Below, one piece after another: positions 22,236-32,171 of a DNA stretch of 64,000 nt; the first letter of the stretch is position 1; each line of letters opens with the position of its first letter. The notes under the pieces are model-generated. The model did not search any database, had not been told where the DNA came from, and worked only from the letters and a program-made list of their open reading frames with translations. Source of the stretch: Rhizomys pruinosus (taxonomy: Eukaryota > Chordata > Mammalia > Rodentia > Spalacidae); assembly GCA_009823505.1 (NCBI GenBank), contig VZQC01009956.1, positions 1,763,080-1,827,079 of the forward strand, in the 5' to 3' direction. Position numbers and translations under genes: made by a program.

Positions 22236-22588
22236 TGTATTAGTCACTTTTCTGTTGCTGTGATAAAGCACCATGAGCAGATATAAAAGGAAGAGTTTAT
22301 TTGAGCTTATGATTGATGGTTCCAGGGAATTAGAGTCCGTTGTGGTGGGAGGCATGGTGGCTGGATCTGGAGCAGGAAGCCGAGGGTCACATCTCCCAAA
22401 GAGCACAGGAAGCAGAGAAAGAGCAACTGGAGACCACGAGGCTTGCCAAAGTCACTAAGCCTGCCCCCAGTGACACACTTCCTCCAGCACAGCCACACCC
22501 CCCAAGACCTCCAAAAACAGCGCCACCAACTGGACACAAACGTCTGAATACCTAGAGTCTATGGGGGACACTCATTCAAACCACCACA
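22236..22588 (-). mobile_element. MaLR 5' LTR
   Basis: 353 bp, nearly the same as 20552-20899. On the minus strand it starts TGTGGTGGTTTGAAT and ends GACTAATACA. Confidence 0.9.
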
Positions 22589-23311
22589 CACACTAAGACT
22601 GGGAGACTTCAATACCCCACTGATCACAATGGACAAATCAATTGGACAAAGAATAAACAGAGATACATTTGATGAACAATATGATACAAAAAATCGACCT
22701 AACAGACATCTACTGAATATTCCATGCAAACACCAAAGAATATATAAACACATATCAAAAAGATCATCCATCATGACCAAGTTGGATTAATACCAGAGAT
22801 GGGGGATGGTTCAACATAAGTAAATCAGTAAATATCATAAAGTACATAAATGGACTGACACAAAAACCACATGGTCATCACAATTGTTTAGGAAAAGGCC
22901 TTCAACAACGTTCAATATTCCTTCATGTTTAATGTCCTAGAGGGAAGTGAAATGGAGGGAACATTCCTCAACATAATTAGAGTGATATACAGCAAACCCA
23001 CAGCCAACATTATTCTAAATGGGGAAAAATTTGAAGTATGACCCCATTTAGAATAATGTTAGGAATCCTGCAAGACTGCCTGCTATCCCCACTCCTTTTC
23101 AGTATAGTCCTTGAAATGCTCTCTAGAGCAATAAGAAAAGAAATTAAATGAGTACTAATGGGAAAAGAGGAGGTCAAACTATCCCTTCTGCAGAGGACAT
23201 TATAGCTTACCTAAGGAATGCCAAAAATGTCACCAGAAAACTCCTAGAAATTATAAACAGTTTCAGTAAAGTGGCAGGATACCAAATTAATGTAGAAAAA
23301 TTGGTAGCCCT
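22589..23311 (+). pseudogene. LINE-1 ORF2 remnant, endonuclease to RT with deletion
   Basis: This continues the LINE-1 from 20551. The endonuclease end is at 22590-22740. It then jumps to the RT region near 22745 (HHDQVG-type block), so several hundred codons are deleted. RT motifs are worn and frames are broken. The local inverted repeat at 23006-23060 replaces part of the normal sequence. Confidence 0.8.
23006..23060. repeat. Perfect 19-bp inverted repeat in LINE-1
   Basis: Arms 23006-23024 and 23042-23060 are perfectly complementary, with a 17-base loop. The normal LINE-1 has only the left arm (compare 420-445 with what follows), so the right arm is a local inverted copy. Confidence 0.95.
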
Positions 23312-23990
23312 CTGCTTCCTGTGCTCATTGTGAGATGTGACCCTCGGCTTGCTGCTCCAGACCTGGCCACCATGCTTCCTGCCACAATGGAATCTGATTC
23401 CCTAGAACTGTCAATCACAGCCAGAGAGGCCAGGCAGAGTGCAGCAGGGGCGTCCCTGAATAAAGAAGGCCCTGATAGGCCATTGCATGAAGCTGTGAAC
23501 GTGAAGCCTGGTTGGCAGTGGAGACCCCAAGAAGACATTTGAGATGCCAGACCTGTGAGATATTTTCCAAGGAGAGCTGCGTACAGTGAGTGGTACCAGC
23601 CTAAGAAAGAGATGTATGTTGCAAGAAAAGCTGGAAGATCTAAGCCATCTAAGCACTTTGAAAGTCAAGTCCCAGAAGTTGCACATGGAGTCACTGGACT
23701 TGGTATTTGCCCTGCTGGTTTTGGGTCTTGTTTTGGGCCAGTATTTCCTCACTATGCCTCTATTCCTCCCTTTTGGAATGGGAATGTGTATTCAGTTCCA
23801 CTGTATGTTGGGAATATGTTAATTGCCTTTTGATTTTACAGGAGCTTACAGTTAAGAGACTGGCCTGTGTCTCAGAAGAGATTTTTTATGATAGACTTTT
23901 GAATAGAATTAAGACTGGTAAAGACTATGGGGACTTTTAAGGTTGGACTAAATGCATTTTTCATTTTATATGGTCAGGAGCTTAATGGAA

Positions 23991-24353
23991 TGTGGTATTT
24001 TGAATGAGTGTCCCCCATAGGCTTTAAGTATTCAGACATTTTGTCTCCAGTTGGTGGCACTGTTCTTGAAGTTCTTAGAAGGTGTGGCTGTGCTGCAGGA
24101 AGTAAGTTATTGGGGGCAGGCTTAGTGAGTTTAAGAAGCCTTGTGGTCTCCAGCCTTTCCCTCTCTCTGCTTCCTGTGCTCATTGTGAGATGTGACCCTC
24201 GGCTTGCTGCTCCAGCCATGGCCACCATGCTTCTCACCACAATGGACTCTAATTCCCTGGAACCGTCAATCATAAGTGCAAATAAACTCTTCATTTTATA
24301 AGTTACCTTGCTCATGGTGGCTTTATCACAGCAATAGAAAAGTGACTAATACA
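23991..24353 (+). mobile_element. MaLR 3' LTR
   Basis: 363 bp, plus orientation. It starts TGTGGTATTTTGAATG and ends GTGACTAATACA, with AATAAA near 24283-24288. Confidence 0.9.
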
Positions 24354-24423
24354 CTCCCATTTGTATTGCTCGAAAATATGCCTGTATAAACATTACATAT
24401 GTACCAGAATTATGTCATCCACG

Positions 24424-24453
24424 AATAAACTGTATATTAATTCTAAAAAAAAA
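24424..24453 (+). terminator. Poly(A) signal and A-tail of the retrocopy
   Basis: AATAAA at 24424-24429 is followed 15 bases later by nine A. It lies outside the LTR and directly before resumed LINE-1 sequence. Confidence 0.55.
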
Positions 24454-26100
24454 TAGGTATCCTTTCTTTATGCCAATAACAAGCAATTGGAGAAGGGATA
24501 CAAGGACACCTTCCCATTCACAGTAGCCTCAAAAATAACAAAATATCTAGGAAAAACCTGTCCAAAGACACCAAAAACCTCTACAAAGAAAATTTTAAAT
24601 GCCTGCTTAAGGAGATTAAATAAGACACCAGAAGACAGAAAGACTTCCTATGATTATGGATTAGAAGAATTAATGGAGTAAAAATGATCATTCTGGGCAC
24701 ATTAATATAAAGATTCAATGCAATCCCAATTACAATCCCCATGAACTTCTTCACAGACCTAGAAAAAATATCCTCAAGTTCATTTGGGAAAACAAAGGAC
24801 CCCAGATAGCCAAAGCAACTCTGAGCAAAAAGAACAATGCAGGGGAGAATACTATACCAGACTTCAAACTATATTACGTGGCTATAGTCATAAAAACAGC
24901 CTGGTATTGGGACCAAAACAGACCCACAGAACAATGGAAAAATATTGTAGATTGAAACTTGAACACATACAATTTCAGACACCTCATATTTGACAGAGGG
25001 TCCAAGAAAATTCAGTGGAGGAAAGACAGTATCTTCAGCAAATGATGTTGGCAAAACTGGATCACCACTTAGAGGAATAAAATTAAACCCTTACTTCTCA
25101 CCCCATAGAAAAATCAACTTGAAATGGATCAAAGACATCAATGTGAATCCTGAAACTCTGAAAATGATAGAATAAAATTTTGGCAGTAAACTACAAGATC
25201 TTTGCACAGGAAAGTCTTTCTAAATCAGACAGCAACTGTGAAGAAAATAAGATCAACAATTGACAAGTGGGACATTATTAAACTCAAATGCTTCTGTACA
25301 TTGAAAGAAACAAAAAAGGAAGTGAAGAGAAAATCCAGGGAGTTGTTGGAAACCTTCACCAGTGATAATTCTGACAGAGCATTAACATCCAGATTATATA
25401 AACTATTCAAAAAACAAAGTATCAAGAAAACAAATGACTCACTCAAAAGATGGAGTAAAGCTGAATGGAGGCTGCACAAATGAAGAAGTAAAGATGGCTG
25501 AGAAACATCTTAAAAAGTGTTCAACATTGCTAATAATTAAGTAAATGTAAATTAAAACCACCTTAAGATTACATATTACTCCAGTAAGACTAGCTATGAT
25601 AAAAAAAAAACAAAGGATACCAAATGCTGGAGAGGTTTTGGGGAAAGGGGAACACTCATCCACTGCTTGTAGGAAAGAAAACTCATTCAAACCCTATGGA
25701 AAGCAGTGTGGAGAACTCTCAAGAAACTGAAAATAAGCCTACCACCTGACCCAGTCATACCATTCCTGGGTATATACCCACAAGACTCATCCTATCGAAG
25801 AGATATGTGTACATCTATGTTTATTGCAGCTCTCTTCACAAAAGCAAAGAGCTGGAAACAACCCAAGTTTCCCTCAACTGAAGAGTGGATAGAGAAAATG
25901 TGGTGCATCTAAAGAATGGAGCCTTAAGCAGCAGTAAGGAAAGATGACATCAAGAATGTTGCAGTTAAATGAATGGAACTAAAAGCCATTATGCTAAGGG
26001 GAGTGACATAGTCACAGAAAAATATAGGATGAATGGCATACCTCATTTGTGGATGCTAGAACCATATCCCTACTTGAAATGCAAGCTGAGCAATGTTAAT
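24454..26100 (+). pseudogene. LINE-1 ORF2 3' half and 3'UTR remnant
   Basis: The C-terminal half of ORF2 in order. A KQLEKGYKDTFPFTVASK-type segment lies near 24480, a connection/cysteine-rich region with many stops follows, and the terminal WIEKMWCI-type segment lies near 25885-25910. A worn 3'UTR follows. The largest open stretch is 25202-25483. This is the same copy as 20309-20551 and 22589-23311. Confidence 0.85.
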
Positions 26101-26282
26101 GTTATATTTCTTTTTATGGGAAGGCAACTGTGCTGCTAAAATTTTAATCCCTTAATGGCTCCAGAATTAACTTATTTTCAGACTTTGTATTTGTGGTATA
26201 TGGGTGGAGGGCATGTGTTCATATTCTAGAGTAATATAAAATTAAAGGGAAAAGTGTGAACTCCTAAAAAACATAAACAATG

Positions 26283-26439
26283 CCTGGCATGGTGGTGCAT
26301 GCCTTTAATCCTAGCACTCAGGAGGCAGAGGCAGGTGGATCTTCATGAGTTCAAGGCCAGCTTGGTCTACATAGCAAGTTGCAGGACAGCCGGGGCTGCA
26401 AGGAAACCCTGTATCGAAAATACCAAAAAGAAAAAAGAA
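26283..26439 (+). mobile_element. B1 SINE
   Basis: A complete B1 (CCTGGCATGGTGGTGCATGCC start) with an A-rich tail. The target duplication ACATAAACAATG (26271-26282) recurs as ATGTAAACAATG (26440-26451). Confidence 0.93.
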
Positions 26440-26451
26440 ATGTAAACAATG

Positions 26452-27020
26452 GTTAGCCAACACATAAGCCACAGTTAAATCTCCAAGATTATCTTTAGTT
26501 ATTTGTTTATAAGATTCAATATGTAAGTCTAAGCCAATTAATTTTTTCTTTAGCAGCCCTGGTATTGTGAGGTATTTCTGCCTTGGCTCTTTGCCAGCAC
26601 TTGTGCACTGTTCACCAACGTCTTGCTCATTCCCCAGGTCACAGGAGTCTGTGGATTCTTCCTCTGGTGTCCTCTTTTCCTCTTTCCCGGGTCAATGCAG
26701 CCATTTTTGCTATGGGAGGCTTGACTTAGTGGTCTGATGAGTCTGAGATGTATCCATCTGGGGAAGGATTCATTGTTTTGGAAAGGCGCAAGCGTACCCT
26801 CTTCCCATTGTTAGAAAATGCACAAGATTTTTTTTTTTTCTCCTAAGTCTTGATTCTTGGTCTCTCCAGAGCACTTGTGGCAAGAGTTGTGGGACTGTTA
26901 AATCCCTCCAAATACTTAGCCATAGGAGAGGTTCCTTGATCACTTAATATAAAAAAATTAATGGTAATAATGACTTAGCAAAAAATTGAGGACCTTATTC
27001 CTGTTATGAGTGATTCCTCC
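26452..27020. other. Unassigned sequence, possibly class II ERV internal
   Basis: No gene or clear repeat border was seen. A short match (CTTCCCATTGTTAG near 26800 and near 33273) and its strand context suggest a fragment of the mys-like ERV internal region. The evidence is thin. Confidence 0.3.
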
Positions 27021-27066
<46 letters not shown>

Positions 27067-27067
27067 G

Positions 27068-27098
<31 letters not shown>

Positions 27099-27150
27099 GG
27101 AGATAGATAGATAGATAGATGATAGATAGATATAGATATAGATGTAGATA
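27021..27150. repeat. GATA microsatellite
   Basis: Imperfect (GATA)n, plus-strand AGATAGAT units with GAGA and TATA interruptions. It lies directly left of the long inverted repeat at 27167-27322. Confidence 0.97.
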
Positions 27151-27166
27151 TATAGATAACATATAT

Positions 27167-27322
27167 AAGAATACTCAGACACTAACTCTCTCAGATACCT
27201 AAATAGTAATATAAAAGAAACTAGAAACCATATAGAACAGCCTTATTTATTATAGTTATAGTTTCTAGTTTCTTTTATATTACTATTTAGGTATCTGAGG
27301 GGGTTAGTGTCTGAGTATTCTT
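27167..27322. repeat. 62-bp near-perfect inverted repeat
   Basis: Arms 27167-27228 and 27261-27322 are complementary at 60 of 62 positions, with a 32-base spacer. No known SINE or LTR terminus is seen in the arms. Confidence 0.96.
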
Positions 27323-27880
27323 TTACCAAATGGAAGAAAAAGCTCAGCTGCACATTGGAGGCAGAGGGTTAGTTACATACCTTATAGGCAGACGGGCAAG
27401 TGGGATTTAGAAAAGGCTTGTTGAAACTGTTTCCTGAAGGAATATATACTTAGGGTTCAAGGAGATAAAACCTAGCTTTCTTTGAGTTAAGATTTGTTAT
27501 GATTAAAAGTAACTTTTGAAGTATAAATGACAATTTTTAATAGTGATAAGTAACCAAACACTGGTTTGTGTTTAACTTATTTGAGACTGCAACTGGGTGT
27601 GTAGAACAAGCCAGAGGAGGAGACTTTTTGTTTGCTGTAACAGTAGTAATAACATTTTATTTTTGCAATCCTATTTTAATTTTTAATATACTAACTCATG
27701 TTTTGTTTTTCTTTGTTTTATTTTGTCTTTTCGAGATAGGGTTGCACCTGCTTAGACGTTTTTATTATTCCTTCTATTTTGGAAAAATCCAGCCATCTGA
27801 ATCTTCATATATAAGTTTCTTTATCAAAACATTTTCAATCTACTCACTGTTAATTATCATTCTTAAATCCTTTATTATTT
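27323..27880. other. Unassigned AT-rich sequence
   Basis: No gene or repeat was recognised. The long frame at 27568-28014 runs into the B1 that follows and is low-complexity, so I do not call it a gene. Confidence 0.5.
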
Positions 27881-27885
27881 CCTAT

Positions 27886-28142
27886 TTATTTATTTATTTT
27901 TGTCTTTTTGAGACAGTGTCTCCCTATAACTCCAGCTGGCCTGGAACTCACTCTGTAGACCAGGATGGCATTGAACTCAAAGAGATATGCCTGCCTCTGC
28001 CTCCTGAGTGCTAGGATTAAAGGAGTGTGCCACCACACCTGGCTTAAAGATGGTTTTGGCCACCACGTGGGTGCAGGGAATTGAACCCGGGTCACCTGGA
28101 AGAGATGGTGGTGCCCTTAACCACGGAGCCATCTCTCCATTC
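27886..28142 (-). mobile_element. B1 joined to a B2-like tRNA head (composite SINE)
   Basis: On the minus strand a B2-like head comes first (about 28050-28142, with GAGAGATGGCTCCGTGG and the B box GGGTTCAATTCCC), followed at once by a B1 (about 27886-28045) and an A-rich tail. No B2 3' half is present. It could be a B1 inserted into or next to a truncated B2, or a dimeric SINE comparable in plan to rodent B4 (tRNA-like head plus B1). Confidence 0.75.
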
Positions 28143-29268
28143 CCATTATTTCCTTTTTAATACCATAATATAGAAGCAGAATTAAAGAGATGACATTTTG
28201 ACCTGGAAAAAAAATACTCTTTTTGTTTGCATCAGGTTTTGTTTGTGAGTTAATTTGATACCAGGTAAATTGATTTTAAGAAACAAAAGGTTTTTACTGC
28301 CGATTTCAATAATAGAGATCTTGCAATTACATTTTTTGAGACTATATTTTGTTAATTTTTAAAACTGAAACACATTTAAAACAGAGATCAAGCACATTAA
28401 AACACATGGAAAGTAAAAAGTTTGGGTAACATTTACATACATCAAGACACTATTTGATGCTTTAAAAAAAGGATTAAAGTACTCAATTTTGTTTGGCTTT
28501 TGAATGTATTATGCTGACCCACTCACCTTGCTCCCCATGAATTGTAACAGAGAGCAACACAGACCAGCTAGGTCACACCTCTGAGAATCTTGTCTTTTCT
28601 GCAAAACTCTTGACTGCAAATCTCATGCAAGTATCCCGTAAGTCTTGTGTAAGTCTCATTCCAATCCATTCATTGCTCTTTGTTGCAATCTTATAAAAAG
28701 AAAAAAAGCAGGGGTCTCAGAAAGCATGTGAAAAGGGCCAGGATTCTAAGTGATGTGCCTCATACAAAGGGAATGGGGGGAGAATGATTTTTAGGTCAGC
28801 TTTAGGTGAACTAATAACTTGGGGGAAGGTTCTTAACCATTAAGAGAATACATAAATCCTGGTAACAGCAAGTAAGAGAAGTAAAAATAACAGAATGCAC
28901 TTAGGTCCTAATTACTGTATGCACTAACTAGGAGGAATACAGTAGCTAGCAATAGAGATAGATATTAAATCAAATGGAGGTTATGCCAGGATGATTTTCC
29001 CATGGAACAGAGGAAGAATTCAGAGCTTGACAGCTGTATCCCATCTTTTTTCTAATATAAGGGCTTGTAATGTGTTCTGTTTAGTAGCCCATTCTCCTGT
29101 CTGGGCTAAGTTGCCAGGTCAGAAACTCCTGAATTGTATTTTATTATAATTAACTCGTTCCAGGCTACAGGACCCCTGCATCCTTTTGACCTGTAAAGAA
29201 ATTTGAGGGTAGCTAGGAATCTGCATTATCCCCAAGCTGCCAAGGTTATTGTCTGGGGCTGCTAACCC
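28143..29268. other. Unassigned sequence left of ERV element III
   Basis: AT-rich, with no open frame or SINE. It may be non-coding host DNA or a worn ERV. Nothing is strong enough to call. Confidence 0.4.
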
Positions 29269-29602
29269 TGTGGTTGAACAGGCTGAAGACTATTTGGCTT
29301 GGGTTTACTATAATAACATCCCTGAGACCATTTCAGATGGTGCAAAACCATGAAATGCATTATTTATTTATTAATTTATTTATTTAAGTACAGTCAATAG
29401 ATTAAGTAGGTCTGGAATGGGCAGCCCCCACATCATATGACATCACTGCTCAGTTATCAATCTTGTACCTCCAGACCATCACATTTCACCCAACTCATAG
29501 AGTGTATTCAGAAGAGGGGCATGGTGACAAAAAAGCTGACTCCTGTCATCTGTATATGTATTAGTAACTTTTCTGTTGCCATGATAAAACACCATGACCA
29601 AG

Positions 29603-30010
29603 TGTGCTGGATAGCTTTAGTGTCAACTTGACACACCTGGGTTGAGGGAGCCTCAATTAGGGAATTGGCTCCATTGCATTGGCCTGTGGCCACATCTGTG
29701 GAGTATTGTCTTGATGGTCCAGCAGTTGTGGGGGTGGCAGCCCACAATGAGTAGTGCCACCCTGGGCAGGTGGTTGTGTACAGTATAAGAAGGCAGGCTG
29801 GGCATGAGCCAGAAAATCAAGCCAGTGAACAGCATTCCTCCATGGCCTGTGCTTCAGCTCTTGCCTTCAGGTTCCTGCCCTGAGTTCCTGTCTTGGGCTC
29901 CCTTGGTGATGAACTGTGACTCAGGAGAAGTAAGATGAATAAAACCTTTCCTCCCCAAGTCGGTGTTGTTCAGAGTGTTTTGTCACAGCAATGGAAGACA
30001 AACTAGGACA
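29603..30010 (+). mobile_element. Solo MT-type MaLR LTR
   Basis: A 408-bp LTR, TGTGCTGGATAG to AACTAGGACA, with AATAAA near 29937-29943. A perfect 5-bp duplication CCAAG lies at 29598-29602 and 30011-30015. It sits inside the LTR of the host MaLR, in the opposite orientation. It matches the LTR at 40084-40491. Confidence 0.95.
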
Positions 30011-30512
30011 CCAAGGAACTTATAAACGGAAGAGTTTATTTGAGCTTAAAATTGATGGTTCCAGGGAATTAGAGTCCATTTTAGCAGGAGGCATGGGGAC
30101 TGGAGACTGGAGCAGCAGGCCAAGGGTCACATCTCACAATGAGCCCAGGAAGCCAAGAGAGAGAACAACTGTAGACCATGAGGCTTGTTAAACTCACTAA
30201 GCCTGCCCCCAATAACGTACTTCCTCTAGCACGGCCACACCTTCTAAGACCTCCAAAAACAGTGCCACCAACTGGAGACAAATGTCTGAATACTTACAGC
30301 TTATGGGGCACAATCATTCAAACCACCACATTCCACTCCCCAGCCCCCATAGGCTCCTGATCATATAAAATGCAAAATGCATTTAGTCCAACCTTAAAAG
30401 TCCCCATAGTCTTTACCACTTTCAATGCCATTCAAAAGTCTACAGTCCAAAGTCTCTTCTGAGACTCAGGCCAATCTCTTAACTGTAAGCTCCTGTAAAA
30501 TCAAAAGGCAAA

Positions 30513-31702
30513 TTACAAACTCCCAAAATACAGTGGAACTGAATACACATTCCCATTCCAAAAGGGAGGAATAGAGGCATAGTGAGGAAATACTGGACAA
30601 AAACAAGACTGAAATCCAGCAGGGCAAATGCCAAGTCTAGTAGCTCCACATGCAACTTCTGGGACTTGACTTCCAAAGGGCTTAGATGGCTCAGCTCTTC
30701 CAGCTTTGCTTGCAACATACATCTCTTTCTTAGGCCGGTACCACTCCCTGTATGCAGCTCTCCTTGGCAAATATCTCACAGCTCTAGCATCTTGAAAATC
30801 TTCTTGGGGTCTCCGCTGCCAAGCAAGCTTCACATTCACAGCTTCACACAATGGCCTATCAGGGCCTACATTATTCAGGGACCCCCCTGCTGCACTATGC
30901 CTGACCTTGGCAGCTCTATGAATCTGTGGAGGAAGAACTGATGACCCCTTCACTCTTGCAAACTTCATGCCTCTAAAGCCAGCACCACGTGAATGAAATT
31001 GCTGAATCTGGCTACAAGTTCGGGATGGAATCTCTCCTACTTTAACCACATTTGCAATTTTTCTCTGCCCTGGACTTATTGGAGTAGAAGTCGCTTTCAG
31101 TATTTTCCTTTCAAAAGCTGGAGGATTAGCTGGGTGTGGTCTTGCCCTGAAGGTACTGATTCTTTTGTTTACTTGTAAATCTCCAGGCCTCTCCTTAATC
31201 ACTTTAATCTCCTTATGAAAGAGAGCCTCTCCTTCACAAGCCTTGGCCACACCTTTAATCTTCCCAGTGTACTTTTCAGATCCAAACTGTACATTCTGCA
31301 TTTCCTTCTGCCCCATTTGCTCTTTTTCACTGTAGAACTGTATAATATTCACCATTAAAAGCCACACCACCATTTCTACATTAGGATGTTTTGAAATATC
31401 CTCTGCCAAAGACATCAGTCCATTGCTTTTCAACTTAGCATCAGGCAAGCATCTGGGCTGTGGGCAAACTGCTGCCAGACTCTTTACAAAATATCCCGGC
31501 TGCTGCCTAAGTCTTTATTTTCCTCTGGAACTACATCTTTTGCAGCCATACTTTCTTCCAGGATTCTACTAGAATGGGCCTTTAAGCTCTGTTTACAGTA
31601 GTCAACAGCCTTTCTAGCCCAAAGTTCCACAGTCTTCCACATTTCTCCAAACATCCACATGGTCAGGTTCTTCAGAGCCAACAGCCCACTCTCTGGTACC
31701 AA
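30513..31702 (-). pseudogene. Gag-like frame of the nested MaLR, longest copy
   Basis: An open frame of 311 codons (30513-31448) is preceded in another frame by 31484-31702 (72 codons), which codes the N-terminal part next to the primer site. A 1-base deletion near 31485, relative to the copy at 22020, separates them. The product would be basic, with Arg-, Lys-, Pro- and Gly-rich middle parts (RARPHPANPP, GMKFARVKGSSVLPP) and an aromatic C-terminal end (PPFWNGNVYSVPLYFG). No domain is recognised. It matches the frame at 21360-22213 and, for its last third, 23408-23840. It is a gag-position protein of unknown role. Confidence 0.6.
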
Positions 31703-32171
31703 ATAACTGTATTAGTCACTTTTCTGTTGCTGTGATAAAACACCATGACCAAGGAACTTATAAAAGGAAGAGTTTATTTGAGTTTACGATTGACAGTTCC
31801 AGGGAATTAGAGTCCATTGTGGTGGGAGGCATGGCGGCTAGAGACTGGAGCAGCAGGCCGAGGGTCACATCTCACAATGAGCCCAGGAAGCCAAGAGAAA
31901 GAGCAACTGTAGACCATGAGGCTTGTTAAACTCACTAAGCCTGCCCCCAATAACGCTTCCTCTAGCACGGCCACACCTTCTAAGAGCTCTAAAAACAGTG
32001 CCACCAACTGGAGACAAACATCTGAATACTTACAGCCTATGGGGGACACTCATTCAAACCACCACAGTATACATGCTAGCAGAAACAAGATGGAACTTGC
32101 ATATTTTGCTGAGCAGATTGGTAGCTTGCATACTCTCAAGATATGTCTGAGTCCAGGGTTGCTGTCCCACA

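Larger units (their letters stand above)
20552..22588 (-). mobile_element. Complete MaLR (ORR1-like) element
   Basis: A 2.0-kb LTR element inserted in LINE-1 ORF2. LTRs lie at 20552-20899 and 22236-22588. The Leu-type primer site is near 22218-22230 (GTTCTGGTACCA on the plus strand). The internal region is 20900-22235. The flanks CACAT (20547-20551) and CACAC (22589-22593) form a 5-bp target duplication with one mismatch. The element encodes no enzymes, as usual for MaLRs, but has a long gag-like frame. Confidence 0.9.
23312..24453 (+). mobile_element. Probable LINE-1-made retrocopy of a MaLR read-through transcript
   Basis: It begins in the middle of a MaLR LTR (23312-23407), jumps into the 3' half of the MaLR internal region (23408-23990), passes a complete 3' LTR (23991-24353), and goes on for about 90 bases of other sequence to an AATAAA (24424-24429) and a run of nine A (24445-24453). 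LINE-1 sequence flanks it on both sides with a diverged duplication near TTGGTAGCCCTCT and ATAGGTATCCTTT. This is the structure expected if a transcript that ignored the LTR poly(A) site was copied by LINE-1. A damaged ordinary MaLR is the alternative. Confidence 0.55.
29557..32066 (-). mobile_element. MaLR (ORR1-like) inserted in the LTR of element III
   Basis: The 3' LTR is 29557-30330 (interrupted by an MT LTR), the internal region is 30331-31707 and the 5' LTR is 31708-32066. The Leu-type primer site is near 31692-31703. A perfect 5-bp target duplication GTATA lies at 29552-29556 and 32067-32071. Confidence 0.95.

Noticed and set aside
27021..27160. CRISPR-like repeated units.
   Set aside because: Simple GATA repeats with no spacers, in a mammalian genome.
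26958..27182. Open frame rich in Ile, Tyr and Ser.
   Set aside because: It is the translation of the GATA microsatellite.
27568..28014. 148-codon hydrophobic open frame that could be a membrane protein.
   Set aside because: Its second half is reverse B1 sequence and the first half is T-rich. There is no start context, domain or homologue pattern.
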